Positions 50,047-59,236 of a stretch of DNA of 59,446 nt are shown here, one piece after another (the stretch's first letter is position 1; each line of letters begins with the position of its first letter). The position numbers and the translations under genes were made by a program. A model generated the notes under the pieces. It saw nothing but the letters and a program-made list of their open reading frames with translations, did no database searches and was not told where the DNA came from. The stretch lies in assembly GCA_910586615.1 (NCBI GenBank), contig CAJUJP010000026.1:1-59446 (forward strand), written 5' to 3'. The stretch is from an uncultured Lachnospiraceae bacterium (GTDB lineage: Bacteria > Bacillota > Clostridia > Lachnospirales > Lachnospiraceae).

Positions 50047-51525
50047 CTAAACCTTATCTAACCGTCCCGCACAGACGATCCCAAGGAAAATATCCGCACC
50101 GGCCCAGGCGGCCACCTCTCCCCAGAAAACACCCGTATGTCCGATCATGCGCGTCAGAAACAGCGCACACATGATCCGCATCGCGACCTGCATGAAACTG
50201 GACAACATCGGAATCACGGAATCCCCCATGCCCTGTATACAGGCTCTGACCACATACAGACAATACAGCAGCGGGAATCCGGCCGCAAGCACGCACAGAT
50301 AATGACAGCCCACCCGCAGCATTTCCTCCACGCCTGTCTCTGTCTCTTTGATAAAAAGTCCCAGAACCGGCCGGCCGGCGAACACCATGACCGCAGACAT
50401 CGCAAGCGCCGTAATGCTTCCGATGATCAGCGCGCTCTTAAGTCCCGCCCGGATTCTCTTATCACTGCCGATTCCTTTATTCTGCGCAGTATAAGTAAGA
50501 ATGCCGTGTCCATATGATGTGGCGGCAATCTCCAAAAGCACATACAGCTTATTCGCCGCGGCGTATCCCGTCAGGAACAGAATGCCGAAACCGTTGACCG
50601 TAGCCTGCACCACCAGTCCGCCGGCCGCGGTAATGATATTCTGCACGCCCATGGGAATCCCCATTCTGATCTGCTCCCGCAGAATCTGACGGTCGATCAG
50701 CTTTCTTATCCTGCTAAACCGTCCTGTTTGGCTTTCTTCACAGCACCTCTTCTCTGACAGCGCTGTCTCTTGCCCCATCAAACCGTAATCCATATCCGGG
50801 CGTTCTGGCCTGTCGTATCTCTCCTGCCCGTCCGCTCCTGCCTCCGTCAGCCTTTCGTCTGTCTGAAAACGTATTCTCCGCAGCGCCGCCCCGCAGTAAA
50901 CCGCCGCCAGAAGCTGTGCCAGCACCGTACCGTATGCCGCTCCCGCAATCCCCATGTCCATTTCCGCCACAAACAGCAGATCCAGGGCAATATTTCCGAG
51001 AGACGCTATGATCATGGCATACAGCGGCTTCTTACTGTTGCCCAGCGCCCGAAGAACCGCCGCCGTAATATTATAGAGAAAAGTCACCGGCACCCCCGCA
51101 TACAGAATACGCAGATACTCTCTCGTCAAATCAAACACCTCCGGCGGCGTGCGCAGCAAACGAAGCACCGGCGTAAGAAGCATCTGCCCGATCAGGGTAA
51201 ATCCCGCCGCACCCAGGACAGCAATGAGAAGACCGCTGCAGATTGCCCGCTTCAATTCATTCATCTGCTTTTTTCCAAAAAAACCGGCGATCACCACCGA
51301 GCATCCCTGTGTGATCCCCGATATCACGCCGAACATAATAAAAGTCAGCCATTCCGTCGCTCCCAGCGCCGCCAGTGCATTGGCGCTCACACACTGTCCC
51401 ACGATGACCGCGTCCGCGAACGTATATAATTGTTGAAATAGATTCCCCAGCATAAGCGGCATGGAAAACGCCAATAGCAGCCGCCCGGGACTGCCGGTTG
51501 TCATATCTTTGGTGTCTGTTTTCAT
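50047..51525 (-). CDS. MATE-family multidrug/sodium antiporter
   Basis: Twelve-helix efflux protein. I place the start at the ATG at 51525 (M-K-T-D-T-K-D-M-T-T-G), with GGAGG eleven bases upstream, giving 492 residues. MATE blocks include P-L-M-L-G-N-L-F-Q-Q-L-Y and V-I-V-G-Q-C-V-S-A-N-A-L-A-A-L-G-A-T. Between the two six-helix halves lies an unusual hydrophilic insertion of about 55-60 residues (D-E-R-L-T-E-A-G-A-D-G-Q-E-R and following). The substrate is unknown. Confidence 0.92.
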   Translation of the reverse strand: MKTDTKDMTTGSPGRLLLAFSMPLMLGNLFQQLYTFADAVIVGQCVSANALAALGATEWLTFIMFGVISGITQGCSVVIAGFFGKKQMNELKRAICSGLLIAVLGAAGFTLIGQMLLTPVLRLLRTPPEVFDLTREYLRILYAGVPVTFLYNITAAVLRALGNSKKPLYAMIIASLGNIALDLLFVAEMDMGIAGAAYGTVLAQLLAAVYCGAALRRIRFQTDERLTEAGADGQERYDRPERPDMDYGLMGQETALSEKRCCEESQTGRFSRIRKLIDRQILREQIRMGIPMGVQNIITAAGGLVVQATVNGFGILFLTGYAAANKLYVLLEIAATSYGHGILTYTAQNKGIGSDKRIRAGLKSALIIGSITALAMSAVMVFAGRPVLGLFIKETETGVEEMLRVGCHYLCVLAAGFPLLYCLYVVRACIQGMGDSVIPMLSSFMQVAMRIMCALFLTRMIGHTGVFWGEVAAWAGADIFLGIVCAGRLDKV

Positions 51526-51763
51526 TTTACCTGTTTCCTCCGCACTTTCCCTGCATAGCACAGTGTATCTCTTTCCGGCTTTAGCTCATTCGCCTATTCT
51601 ATCATAAATTTCATATCTCTTCCATAGCTACTTTGGTTTACATAACTTTTCCTCCAATCATGCGGTACTTCCTTCATGTAATTGCAGTTTCCCGATTCCG
51701 GATTTAAGTTTTCATATTTCATCCGGCACGCCCGTCGTTTTTTAGAGAAAATACGAATTTGAA

Positions 51764-51810
51764 TTGTATTTTTCACTTGTCAGTAGTATGATTAGTCATA
51801 CAAATCATAC
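51764..51810 (+). promoter_or_regulatory. Promoter and palindromic operator of the AbrB-type gene
   Basis: TTGTAT (51764-51769), 17 bases, TATGAT (51787-51792). The inverted repeat GTATGATTAGTCATAC (51786-51801) covers the -10, and a third half-site ATCATAC follows (51804-51810). Autoregulation by the downstream AbrB-type protein is likely. The gap 51526-51930 holds no convincing gene. Confidence 0.6.
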
Positions 51811-51930
51811 TTGCGTCCCATGATTCACAACGAAACAACTGTCAGGAAGCAGCCAGCCCGAAAACAAGTAACCCGTGACTGATACACGTCACTGCTTCCC
51901 TGTACATACATCAGAAACGGAGGATATGCC

Positions 51931-52140
51931 ATGAAAAACATGCCGTCAGGAAAAAATGCATGGACCGTAAAAATCGGTGAGAAAGGTCAGTTTGTCATCC
52001 CAAAAGAAGCCCGGGATATGTTTGATATTCATCCGGGCGATACGATCCTGGTACTAGGCGATGTGAAAAGAGGAATCGCCATCCCGCCAAAAGCGATGAT
52101 GGACAAATATATTTCCATGATTTTCGGCGAACTTTCATAG
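51931..52140 (+). CDS. AbrB/SpoVT-type swapped-hairpin DNA-binding protein
   Basis: Small transcription regulator of 69 residues. The AbrB-like domain is W-T-V-K-I-G-E-K-G-Q-F-V-I-P-K-E-A-R-D and F-D-I-H-P-G-D-T-I-L-V-L-G-D. GGAGG precedes the ATG. It lies 97 bases before the glycosyltransferase start, so it may once have controlled that gene. It could also be an antitoxin-type protein, but no toxin partner is adjacent. Confidence 0.88.
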   Translation: MKNMPSGKNAWTVKIGEKGQFVIPKEARDMFDIHPGDTILVLGDVKRGIAIPPKAMMDKYISMIFGELS

Positions 52141-52237
52141 CGCCGAAGATCCAGATACCAGATCACGCCCCACCGGGCATGATTCCTAAAAACCAATGGA
52201 CTGTCAGGAACGAAACATTGACCAGGAGAAAACACAC

Positions 52238-53218
52238 ATGAGCAAAATCGCATTTTTCTGCATACATGCACACGGACACACCAACCCGACCCTCGGCGTC
52301 GTAAGAGAACTGACCGCACGCGGACATGAAGTGCGCTACTATTCCTATGATCTTTTTCGGGAAAAAATAGAAGAGGCAGGCGCCGAATTTATCTCCTGTG
52401 ACGCCTATGACGCTGAGCTGCAGCCGGACCCTGACGCCGCTGCCAGAATCGGCAAAGATATCGCGTTTTCCACTCATATCCTGGTGGACATCACCCTGGC
52501 GATGGATCAGACACTCTGCGAAGATATGCGCAAGTTCTGCCCCGACTGTATCGTGGCCGACTCCATGGCAATCTGGGGCAAGGCGGCCGCTCTGAAACTG
52601 CATATCCCTTTTGTCTCATCCACCACCACTTTTGCCTTTAATAAATACTCCGCAAGAATCATGCAGCAAAGTTTCGGAGAATTACTCCGCATGATGATAT
52701 CCATGCCCAAAATCAATAAAGACCTTAAGCGCCTGCAGGATCGCGGCTACCCGATCCGGAATATCATAGATCTCATGCAGAGTGACCCGCAGACGAACAC
52801 CATCATCTATACCTCACGCCAGTTTCAGCCGTGTGCCGAAACATTCCCTGACACCTATGCCTTTGTCGGACCGTCGGTCAGGCCCGTTACCACGCAGATT
52901 ACCAGGACACACGACAAACTAGTCTATATTTCCATGGGAACCGTCAACAATGATATGCTTCCGTTTTATCGAAACTGTATTGCCGCATTGGCCGATACGG
53001 ACTATCAGGTGATCCTGTCCGTCGGTGATCTGGCAGATATCTCTGCCCTCGGATCCTGGCCGGACAATATCACCGTAGAGCGTCATGTGGATCAGATCGC
53101 CGTGCTTGCGCAGGCGGACGCTTTTATCTCTCACTGCGGTATGAACAGCGTCTTAAGCTTCCTGACCGGCGTTACCAGATCCGTCTGCTGTGCCATCACC
53201 TCGTCGATATCCTTGTAG
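52238..53218 (+). pseudogene. Truncated MGT-type glycosyltransferase
   Basis: Related to UDP-dependent macrolide-type (MGT) glycosyltransferases. The ATG at 52238 has AGGAG nine bases upstream. The N-terminal domain (A-F-F-C-I-H-A-H-G-H-T-N-P-T-L) and the start of the C-terminal domain (I-S-M-G-T-V-N-N) are present. Similarity runs to H-C-G-M-N-S-V, in the nucleotide-sugar-binding motif, then stops at about 53153. The last 22 codons are foreign and read on the opposite strand as an rtcB-like fragment. About 70 residues of the usual C terminus are missing, so it is probably inactive. Confidence 0.82.
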
Positions 53219-53268
53219 GCGAATCTGCACTCCTCGGCCACGTCATTTTTCTTACGCTTGCCCAGCTA
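53153..53268 (-). pseudogene. RtcB-like RNA ligase C-terminal fragment
   Basis: Minus-strand translation gives K-N-D-V-A-E-E-C-R-F-A-Y-K-D-I-D-E-V-M-A-Q-Q, then T-D-L-V-T-P-V-R-K-L-K-T. This fits the C-terminal A-Y-K-D-I-D-E-V-M-x-x-Q-x-D-L-V region of RtcB. An in-frame stop lies just upstream, and the final V-K-G is lost at the junction with the glycosyltransferase. Up to 53402 the sequence is further gene debris with no family I can name. Confidence 0.6.
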
Positions 53269-53402
53269 CCATGAGCCGGTCAGGATTCTGATCAAAAACC
53301 GCCGCAATGCATTAGAACGCGCCATGCTGTAATTCGCCAATTACGAGAAAAGCACCCGAAGGTTGAACGAAGATACCTACGAGTGCCTGCGATACTGCTT
53401 AA

Positions 53403-54242
53403 TCACAGCGCGTCCTTGGGACACGCTTTCACACATTCATAGCACAGTATGCATTCCGTTCCGTTTTTGCGTTTTCTCGAATTGTCCGTGACATCAACCC
53501 CCATGGGGCAGACCTTTTTGCACTTGCCGCAGGAAATACATTTGTCCTTGTCACATTTGACGCGCATGAGAGAAAAGTACGACATCGGCTTCAAGAACAC
53601 GGCCACCGGACATATGTATTTGCAGAAAGCCCGGTTATCCTTCAGCACAAAAGCCAGAACGATTCCGACCGCATAGTACAGACCGTTGCCGATCAGGAAT
53701 GCCCAGAACATGATCCGCTCCATGTCATTTACCTGCGCCAGAAATAAGGCGCTTACAAATACAAAGGACAGCAGGAAGGCAACATATCTGATCCAGCCCC
53801 ATTTTTTCCCCGGACGCTGCGGCGTCTTATACGGGAGCAGATCCAGGATCATCGCGGTCCAGCAGGCATACCCGCACCAGCCCCTTCCGAAGACCAGCGG
53901 TCCGAAAATCTTCGCCACCGCGTAATGAATGGTCGCCGCCTCAAATACACCGGTAAACAGATAATACCAGAAGCCTTCAATCTGCATATTCTCGTTGCAG
54001 AGCAATCCCAGATAGACAAGCATATAACTGCCCACCAGAAACTGTGCCACCCTGCGCGCATGTCTGTATTGCAGCTGAAACAGCAGAAAACCGATTGCCA
54101 GTGAAGTGCCGATGTAACTGAAGTTGAACAAATAAAATATATTCTGCTTTGTCAGCCAGAGCGTGACGGCTATCGTTTCGAAAATCAGCCACATCATAAC
54201 CGGCAATGCGAATCTTTTGATTCCTTTTGATTTTTCCATCAT
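53403..54242 (-). CDS. NapH/YccM-like 4Fe-4S membrane protein
   Basis: Polytopic membrane protein of 279 residues with two C-terminal ferredoxin clusters facing the cytoplasm: C-I-S-C-G-K-C-K-K-V-C-P and C-I-L-C-Y-E-C-V-K-A-C-P. Further conserved cysteines are in G-R-G-W-C-G-Y-A-C-W and C-K-Y-I-C-P-V, as in NapH/NosR/RdxA-type electron-transfer proteins. About five or six helices precede the clusters. No reductase gene is adjacent, so its electron acceptor is unknown. Confidence 0.87.
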   Translation of the reverse strand: MMEKSKGIKRFALPVMMWLIFETIAVTLWLTKQNIFYLFNFSYIGTSLAIGFLLFQLQYRHARRVAQFLVGSYMLVYLGLLCNENMQIEGFWYYLFTGVFEAATIHYAVAKIFGPLVFGRGWCGYACWTAMILDLLPYKTPQRPGKKWGWIRYVAFLLSFVFVSALFLAQVNDMERIMFWAFLIGNGLYYAVGIVLAFVLKDNRAFCKYICPVAVFLKPMSYFSLMRVKCDKDKCISCGKCKKVCPMGVDVTDNSRKRKNGTECILCYECVKACPKDAL

Positions 54243-54265
54243 AAATTCCCCCTCTTTGTAACTAT

Positions 54266-54293
54266 ATCATACCAGAATCTGATTCCCGCACAA
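54266..54293 (-). promoter_or_regulatory. Promoter of the NapH-like gene
   Basis: TTGTGC (54293-54288), 16 bases, TATGAT (54271-54266), about 17 bases before a G-rich binding site and the ATG. Confidence 0.6.
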
Positions 54294-54391
54294 TACCTGC
54301 GGCACTAAGCTGCTTTGACGAAGCGGTATCTGGGACGTAACACGTATGCATAAGCATCCTGTTTTTTATGTAAAAAGGCGCACACTGCCGG

Positions 54392-54428
54392 CAATCGCCG
54401 GCTGCGTATAGCTGGCAGCCGGCGATTG
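54392..54428. repeat. Strong GC-rich hairpin after the hybrid kinase gene
   Basis: CAATCGCCGGCTGC (54392-54405) and GCAGCCGGCGATTG (54415-54428) form a perfect 14-bp stem with a nine-base loop. On the minus strand it lies 115 bases after the kinase stop, with CCTTTTTAC some way downstream. It may be a terminator. The gap 54243-54543 holds no supported gene. Confidence 0.55.
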
Positions 54429-54543
54429 CAGCAAGACTGGGAATCATCGTATACCGGATGCTGCCGCAGATCACATGGCTTCATCCATTGCTGTCCATGG
54501 GGGTTTTCTGTGCTCTGTTATCAGCCATTTTGCACTCTTTCCA

Positions 54544-57132
54544 TCAGTGCCTGAACCGTTTCATAACCTTAAACATTTTCTTAATATCTACCGGCTTCGC
54601 CAGATGTTCATTCATTCCGGCATCCTTCGCCATCGCGACATCCTCCTCAAACGCGTTAGCTGACAGTGCAATGATAGGCACAAACTTCGCGTCCGGCCGG
54701 TCCAGGCCACGGATCACACGGGTCGCCTCGTATCCGCTCATGACCGGCATCATCAGATCCATGAGCACGCAGTCAAATGTTCCCGGTTCAGACGCTGCAA
54801 ACGCATCCACAGCCGCTTTTCCGTCTTTTGCAGTCACGACCTTCGCACCCGCCTCCGAAAGCATGAACTCCATGGTTTCACAGTTGATTTCATTATCCTC
54901 CACCAGAAGAACACACATCCCGGCAATATCCTTCCGCAGATCCAGTTCCTCATCCGCATCCTCAGGCTGCAGACTCCGGGTTTCATCGATCTGCATTGGC
55001 AGAGTAATCTGAACCACACTTCCCTCACCGACCCGGCTGTCGATCTCAATACTTCCCTTCATCTGGTCAACCAGATCTTTCACAATGGACATGCCAAGCC
55101 CGACACCGTTATAGTTGGTTCTTGCACCCTGGTCTTCCTGCGTAAACGGCTCAAAAATGTGCTTAATAAATTCCTCCTTGATACCAATTCCCGTATCTTC
55201 GATCACGAAGCGGTAACCGGCAGTCCCGTCCACACAGGAAAGCTCCTTTACCTGAATAAATACAGAGCCATGAGGGCGGTTATACTTGAGCGCGTTGTCG
55301 ATGACATTCATCAGAATCTGCTGCACATGCAGCGGATTGCCGATCAGCCTGCTGTGCTGCAACGTTGTTTCCTTAAGCGTCAGCCGGATCTCCTTCTCTT
55401 CCGCCTTAGCGGACAGAATCGCGATACTGTTGTTCAATATATCATAAAGATCAAAAGGTTCCTCCACTGCCGCCGGTCTTCCGCTCTGCTGCTTGCTGAC
55501 TTGAAGAACATCGTTGACCAGGGATAGCAGATGCTCCGTCGATACACGGATTTTCTTCCGGCACTCACTCTGCCTGTCCGGATCATGCTGGCTTTTCTCC
55601 ATAATAGCCAGCATACCCAGAATCCCGTTGATCGGTGTGCGAAGATCATGGGACATATGAGAAAGGAATTCACTCTTTATCGAATTTGCCCGCCTGACTT
55701 TTTCCAGCAGTTCCAGAATAGACTGCTCCTGTTTGTTCTTCGCCACCATAGTCTCCGTGATATCCTGATGGTATCCGTTCAGACTGGTGCCCGGCTTTTT
55801 GAATGCCTTGTTGGGCACACCTCCGCATCGTACATATATTTTACCCAGTTCAGGATGATTCCATGGATAAATCACCTCGGAACGGCCGGTTTCCAGTATT
55901 GCCCGAACCGCTTCCTGCACCATTTCCACATAATCCGGCTCAATGTTCTGAAACCAGTGCTGATAGCACTCTTCCGGTTCGATTTCATCCGGCACACCCA
56001 GTAAGATCCGCATGGTCCGGTCCGCATACATTCTCGGCCGGCACCCTTCTTCCAGTTCAATCGTCCAGATCCCGGTTCTTGCACCTTCCAGAATATCCTC
56101 CAGACTCTGCCTTGCTTCCAGTCTGTCCTTCTCTTCCTTCTCCACCACGGCATTGATGTCCCGCCTGGCAAAGATTGCGCAGTTCTCTTCCGCCGTCTTC
56201 TCCGTGGCGGAAAAGTGAATCTCCATGTGTTTCAGCCTGTAAGAACTGTCTTTGACCTGATACCGGACAAAAAATTTCTTCTTTGTCCGAAGCTGGGCAA
56301 GCACATAGTCTTTTTGGGTCACGGCACGGAGCTTTTCCTGATCTCTGGGAACCACACACCGGGAAATATACTGCTCCATAGCCGTCTGATATCCGTCCTC
56401 AAAGTTCACACCACAGTCCTTACGCATCCTTTCGTTGTCCCGGTAGATCTCGCACTCATCTGTATCGAAATTCACCTGGCAGATACCCAGATAGTCCACA
56501 CTGAGGGCATGGAGAACATTATAGCTGCGCTTCTGAAGCTCGCGGAACAGGTTGCGTCGTTTCAGGGAAGACACAATAAAGTATGCCGCAGTCTGAAGCA
56601 TATTGGATGCATATTCCAGCGACTTCACAGGCGGATTATCCACGCCGTAAAAGCCGATAATTTTTTCACCGTTATAAAGAGGCACTACCACAAGAGAATG
56701 TATCCCCTGCCTTTTCAGGTTCTCATACTGAAGAGGGTCTGTTTCCTGAATGTCTTCCAGATTCTTAATGACGATATGCCTGCCGATTCTGAAATTACGA
56801 TACCAGCTCGCACACACCTCAGGCGGGACATTTTGAAGATTCTCCTTTTCCGGCTCCACCCCGTCGGCCACCCATTCATAAGTGTTATCATCGCCGCCGT
56901 ACTCGTTCTGTTCAAATATGTAGGTCCGCTCCCCGTTCAGCGCCCTTCCCAGATGCTCCAGAAGTACATCCAGAGACTGATCCGGCGTCTCTTCCTGCAG
57001 CGCAACACGAAGCCCCTCATTGATAATAGTTTCCAGATTCTGAACACTCTGCATGTCATGATACTGTTCACGGTTTTCCTCGATCGAAGTGCCTTCGCCG
57101 CCCCGTTCAAAAAACTCCTTTGAATAATCCAT
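54544..57132 (-). CDS. Hybrid sensor histidine kinase/response regulator
   Basis: Soluble hybrid kinase of 862 residues. The start is the ATG at 57132, eight bases after GGAGG. Domains in order: GAF-like sensor (about 40-190), one or two PAS-like domains (about 200-470), HisKA with the phospho-histidine in S-H-M-S-H-D-L-R-T-P-I-N, HATPase_c (N-V-I-D-N-A-L-K-Y-N, D-T-G-I-G-I, G-L-G-M-S-I-V), and a C-terminal receiver with the acceptor in V-L-M-D-L-M-M-P. No membrane segment, so the signal is cytoplasmic. No output domain or partner regulator is adjacent. Confidence 0.93.
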   Translation of the reverse strand: MDYSKEFFERGGEGTSIEENREQYHDMQSVQNLETIINEGLRVALQEETPDQSLDVLLEHLGRALNGERTYIFEQNEYGGDDNTYEWVADGVEPEKENLQNVPPEVCASWYRNFRIGRHIVIKNLEDIQETDPLQYENLKRQGIHSLVVVPLYNGEKIIGFYGVDNPPVKSLEYASNMLQTAAYFIVSSLKRRNLFRELQKRSYNVLHALSVDYLGICQVNFDTDECEIYRDNERMRKDCGVNFEDGYQTAMEQYISRCVVPRDQEKLRAVTQKDYVLAQLRTKKKFFVRYQVKDSSYRLKHMEIHFSATEKTAEENCAIFARRDINAVVEKEEKDRLEARQSLEDILEGARTGIWTIELEEGCRPRMYADRTMRILLGVPDEIEPEECYQHWFQNIEPDYVEMVQEAVRAILETGRSEVIYPWNHPELGKIYVRCGGVPNKAFKKPGTSLNGYHQDITETMVAKNKQEQSILELLEKVRRANSIKSEFLSHMSHDLRTPINGILGMLAIMEKSQHDPDRQSECRKKIRVSTEHLLSLVNDVLQVSKQQSGRPAAVEEPFDLYDILNNSIAILSAKAEEKEIRLTLKETTLQHSRLIGNPLHVQQILMNVIDNALKYNRPHGSVFIQVKELSCVDGTAGYRFVIEDTGIGIKEEFIKHIFEPFTQEDQGARTNYNGVGLGMSIVKDLVDQMKGSIEIDSRVGEGSVVQITLPMQIDETRSLQPEDADEELDLRKDIAGMCVLLVEDNEINCETMEFMLSEAGAKVVTAKDGKAAVDAFAASEPGTFDCVLMDLMMPVMSGYEATRVIRGLDRPDAKFVPIIALSANAFEEDVAMAKDAGMNEHLAKPVDIKKMFKVMKRFRH

Positions 57133-57309
57133 ACGCGTGCCCTCCATACAGACCGTTTCCGGTTCCATATTAGTTTACATGGCTTCACCGCAAAAACAGT
57201 TTCGCCTGTATCAGAATACCATACACCCCCAATCGCGTCAATGCGATAAACATACCTTACTCATCCCTCCTTACGATTGCCACTTTCATATCCAAAATAT
57301 TTGCCCCAC

Positions 57310-57342
57310 AAAAAATCCCGCCGGTTTCCCGACAGGATTTTG
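57310..57342 (-). terminator. Terminator of the second chemoreceptor gene
   Basis: On the minus strand AAATCCTGTCGG faces CCGGCGGGATTT around a GAAA loop, with small mismatches, and six T follow (57315-57310). It lies about 50 bases after the receptor stop. Confidence 0.8.
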
Positions 57343-57395
57343 CTACCATGCAGTCATTCTGAATTGCTTAAATTAACGTTATCTATTTCCACAGA

Positions 57396-59177
57396 TTAAA
57401 GTGTAAACGCTCCCATTTCAGACTGCAGCCCATCTGCAATCTGCCGTAATTCGCCTGAATTTTGGGCAATGCGGGACATATGCTCGCCAACTTCTGTCAC
57501 CGAAGCTGCTACCTCCTGTGTTCCGGCAGCATTTTCTTCCGAAAGCGCCGTCAGACTCTGTACGATATCCACCACACCGGTTCTGGTATCGTCAATCTGC
57601 TCCATTTTCTCAGCAATGTTCCTGATACCCTCTATCGTCTTCTCCACACCGGAATGCATCTCCGCAAACCGTTCTCTGGTCAATCCCACATTTTCATTCT
57701 GGTCCGCCATGACCGCCTTGACCTCATCCATTGTCTGGACGGCTTTCTCTGAATCATCTATGAGATGTGCAATAATTTCCTCAATCTGATTTGCAGATTC
57801 ATTGGACTCCTCTGCCAGCTTCTGGATCTGCCCGGCAACCACGGCAAAGCCGCGTCCCTGCTCTCCTGCTCTTGCCGCTTCAATTGATGCGTTCAAAGAA
57901 AGCAGATTCGTCTGTTTTGCAATTGACGTAATCAGCGCCGTCGCTTCTTTGATCTTGACAGCAGATTCATTGGTCGTATTGGTCTGCCGGTAAATTAAGT
58001 CTATTGCATCCTGTGCTTTCCGGTTTACTTCATCCATTGTATTTAAAGTATTGGCTGCAACTTCGCTGGAAGTAAACATTCCCTCAGCCATTTTATGCAG
58101 ATCGTCCATCTCCATACTGTTCTCTTCGATCATGCTTCCCATCAGCACAATGCTCTCCATGGCCTTCTGCGTCTCTTCCGCCTGGGCGGAGGAACCGTTC
58201 GCCATATCCTGCACCGCCCGCTCCACCTGCTTGACCGTACCAAAAATCAGATCCGTATCCTCATTCAGCATGTGAGAAGTCTCCATGACCGTAGCACTGT
58301 GACCCTCGATCCGCTCAATCGCTCCACTCAAATGCCCGCGCAGCGTATCGACTGCCCGGCTTATGGCACCGATCTCATCCTTCTTGGCACTGAGTTTCTT
58401 CTGGCTCTGATCCTCCCTGAAATCCAGTTCCGCAAACGTCATTGCAAGTTCTGCAATATTTCTCAACGGTTTTACAATAATATCACAGACAAAAAATACG
58501 ATAATCATACAGATGAGCATTGTAATGCATCCCCAGAAGATAGAAATCAAAACGATCTCATCCGAGGATTTCATGCTTCCGCTGGAAGACTTCAATGCAG
58601 TATTCTCATCCGCTGTTATTACAAAAATATATGTACCATCTTCTGTCACGCTGTATGCGGCATATTTTTGTGCTCCTTGATATACATATTTAATGGAAAC
58701 TGCTTCCTTCGGAATATTTCCCTGTTTTATCTTTACAAGTGCGGCATTCACTGCCTCATTCTCAACCTGATTTCCAATCTTGTCGGGCGTAGGATGATAG
58801 CACATCGTTCCGTTCCGGTCAACGATATACGCATAAGAACCATCCATATCCATGATATCCAGGCCGCCCACCATCTTTTCCCAGAATTCCGTGTCCGGCT
58901 GCTTTCCTTCTTCTGCAAGCTCCGCAACACGAATGTTCATGGTCTTTTGATAAGAATCCGCGATGTCCTCCATATAGAAGATCACCATATCCTTGAACTG
59001 CTTCCTCGACATAGAGCCAAAAATAATGATCTGCGTTACACTCACACTTACAATGGCCAGCATCGCTATAAATATGATTCTGACACGAATCGACCGCAGC
59101 GTCGATATATCCAATTTTTTCCTGCTGTTTTTCACCCCCGCCTTCTCATGCCTTTGTGTTGGTCTCCCCTTTTCCAT
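57396..59177 (-). CDS. Methyl-accepting chemotaxis protein
   Basis: Transmembrane chemoreceptor of 593 residues with AGGAG nine bases before the ATG. TM1 lies at about 33-55, an extracellular Cache-like domain at about 56-215 (Y-A-Y-I-V-D-R-N-G-T and Y-A-A-Y-S-V-T-E-D-G-T-Y), and TM2 at about 218-242. HAMP and the coiled-coil signalling domain follow, with the tip Q-T-N-L-L-S-L-N-A-S-I-E-A-A-R-A-G. Its signalling half closely resembles the receptor at 8980; the sensor halves differ. Confidence 0.94.
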   Translation of the reverse strand: MEKGRPTQRHEKAGVKNSRKKLDISTLRSIRVRIIFIAMLAIVSVSVTQIIIFGSMSRKQFKDMVIFYMEDIADSYQKTMNIRVAELAEEGKQPDTEFWEKMVGGLDIMDMDGSYAYIVDRNGTMCYHPTPDKIGNQVENEAVNAALVKIKQGNIPKEAVSIKYVYQGAQKYAAYSVTEDGTYIFVITADENTALKSSSGSMKSSDEIVLISIFWGCITMLICMIIVFFVCDIIVKPLRNIAELAMTFAELDFREDQSQKKLSAKKDEIGAISRAVDTLRGHLSGAIERIEGHSATVMETSHMLNEDTDLIFGTVKQVERAVQDMANGSSAQAEETQKAMESIVLMGSMIEENSMEMDDLHKMAEGMFTSSEVAANTLNTMDEVNRKAQDAIDLIYRQTNTTNESAVKIKEATALITSIAKQTNLLSLNASIEAARAGEQGRGFAVVAGQIQKLAEESNESANQIEEIIAHLIDDSEKAVQTMDEVKAVMADQNENVGLTRERFAEMHSGVEKTIEGIRNIAEKMEQIDDTRTGVVDIVQSLTALSEENAAGTQEVAASVTEVGEHMSRIAQNSGELRQIADGLQSEMGAFTL

Positions 59178-59218
59178 AGCTGCTCTCTCCTATATTGTTG
59201 TATAGATTTAATTTACCA

Positions 59219-59236
59219 TGATGCCTCGGCATCATA
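59219..59236. promoter_or_regulatory. Palindrome upstream of the second chemoreceptor
   Basis: ATGATGCC / GGCATCAT around two bases, about 40 bases before the ATG. On the minus strand TAAG, 15 bases, GCCGAGGC loosely resembles a sigma-28 promoter and overlaps it. The remaining sequence to 59446 is A+T-rich with no gene seen. Confidence 0.35.

Noticed and set aside
51594..51776. 60-codon minus-strand frame between the MATE and AbrB-type genes
   Set aside because: No binding site and no family; from its inner ATG only 42 residues remain. It may be gene debris, but I cannot support it.
54262..54474. 70-codon frame in the gap before the NapH-like gene
   Set aside because: It arises from reading through a 14-bp inverted repeat and the promoter; no binding site.
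56215..57123. 302-codon frame opposite the hybrid kinase gene
   Set aside because: It is antisense to a conserved kinase and has no recognisable domain.
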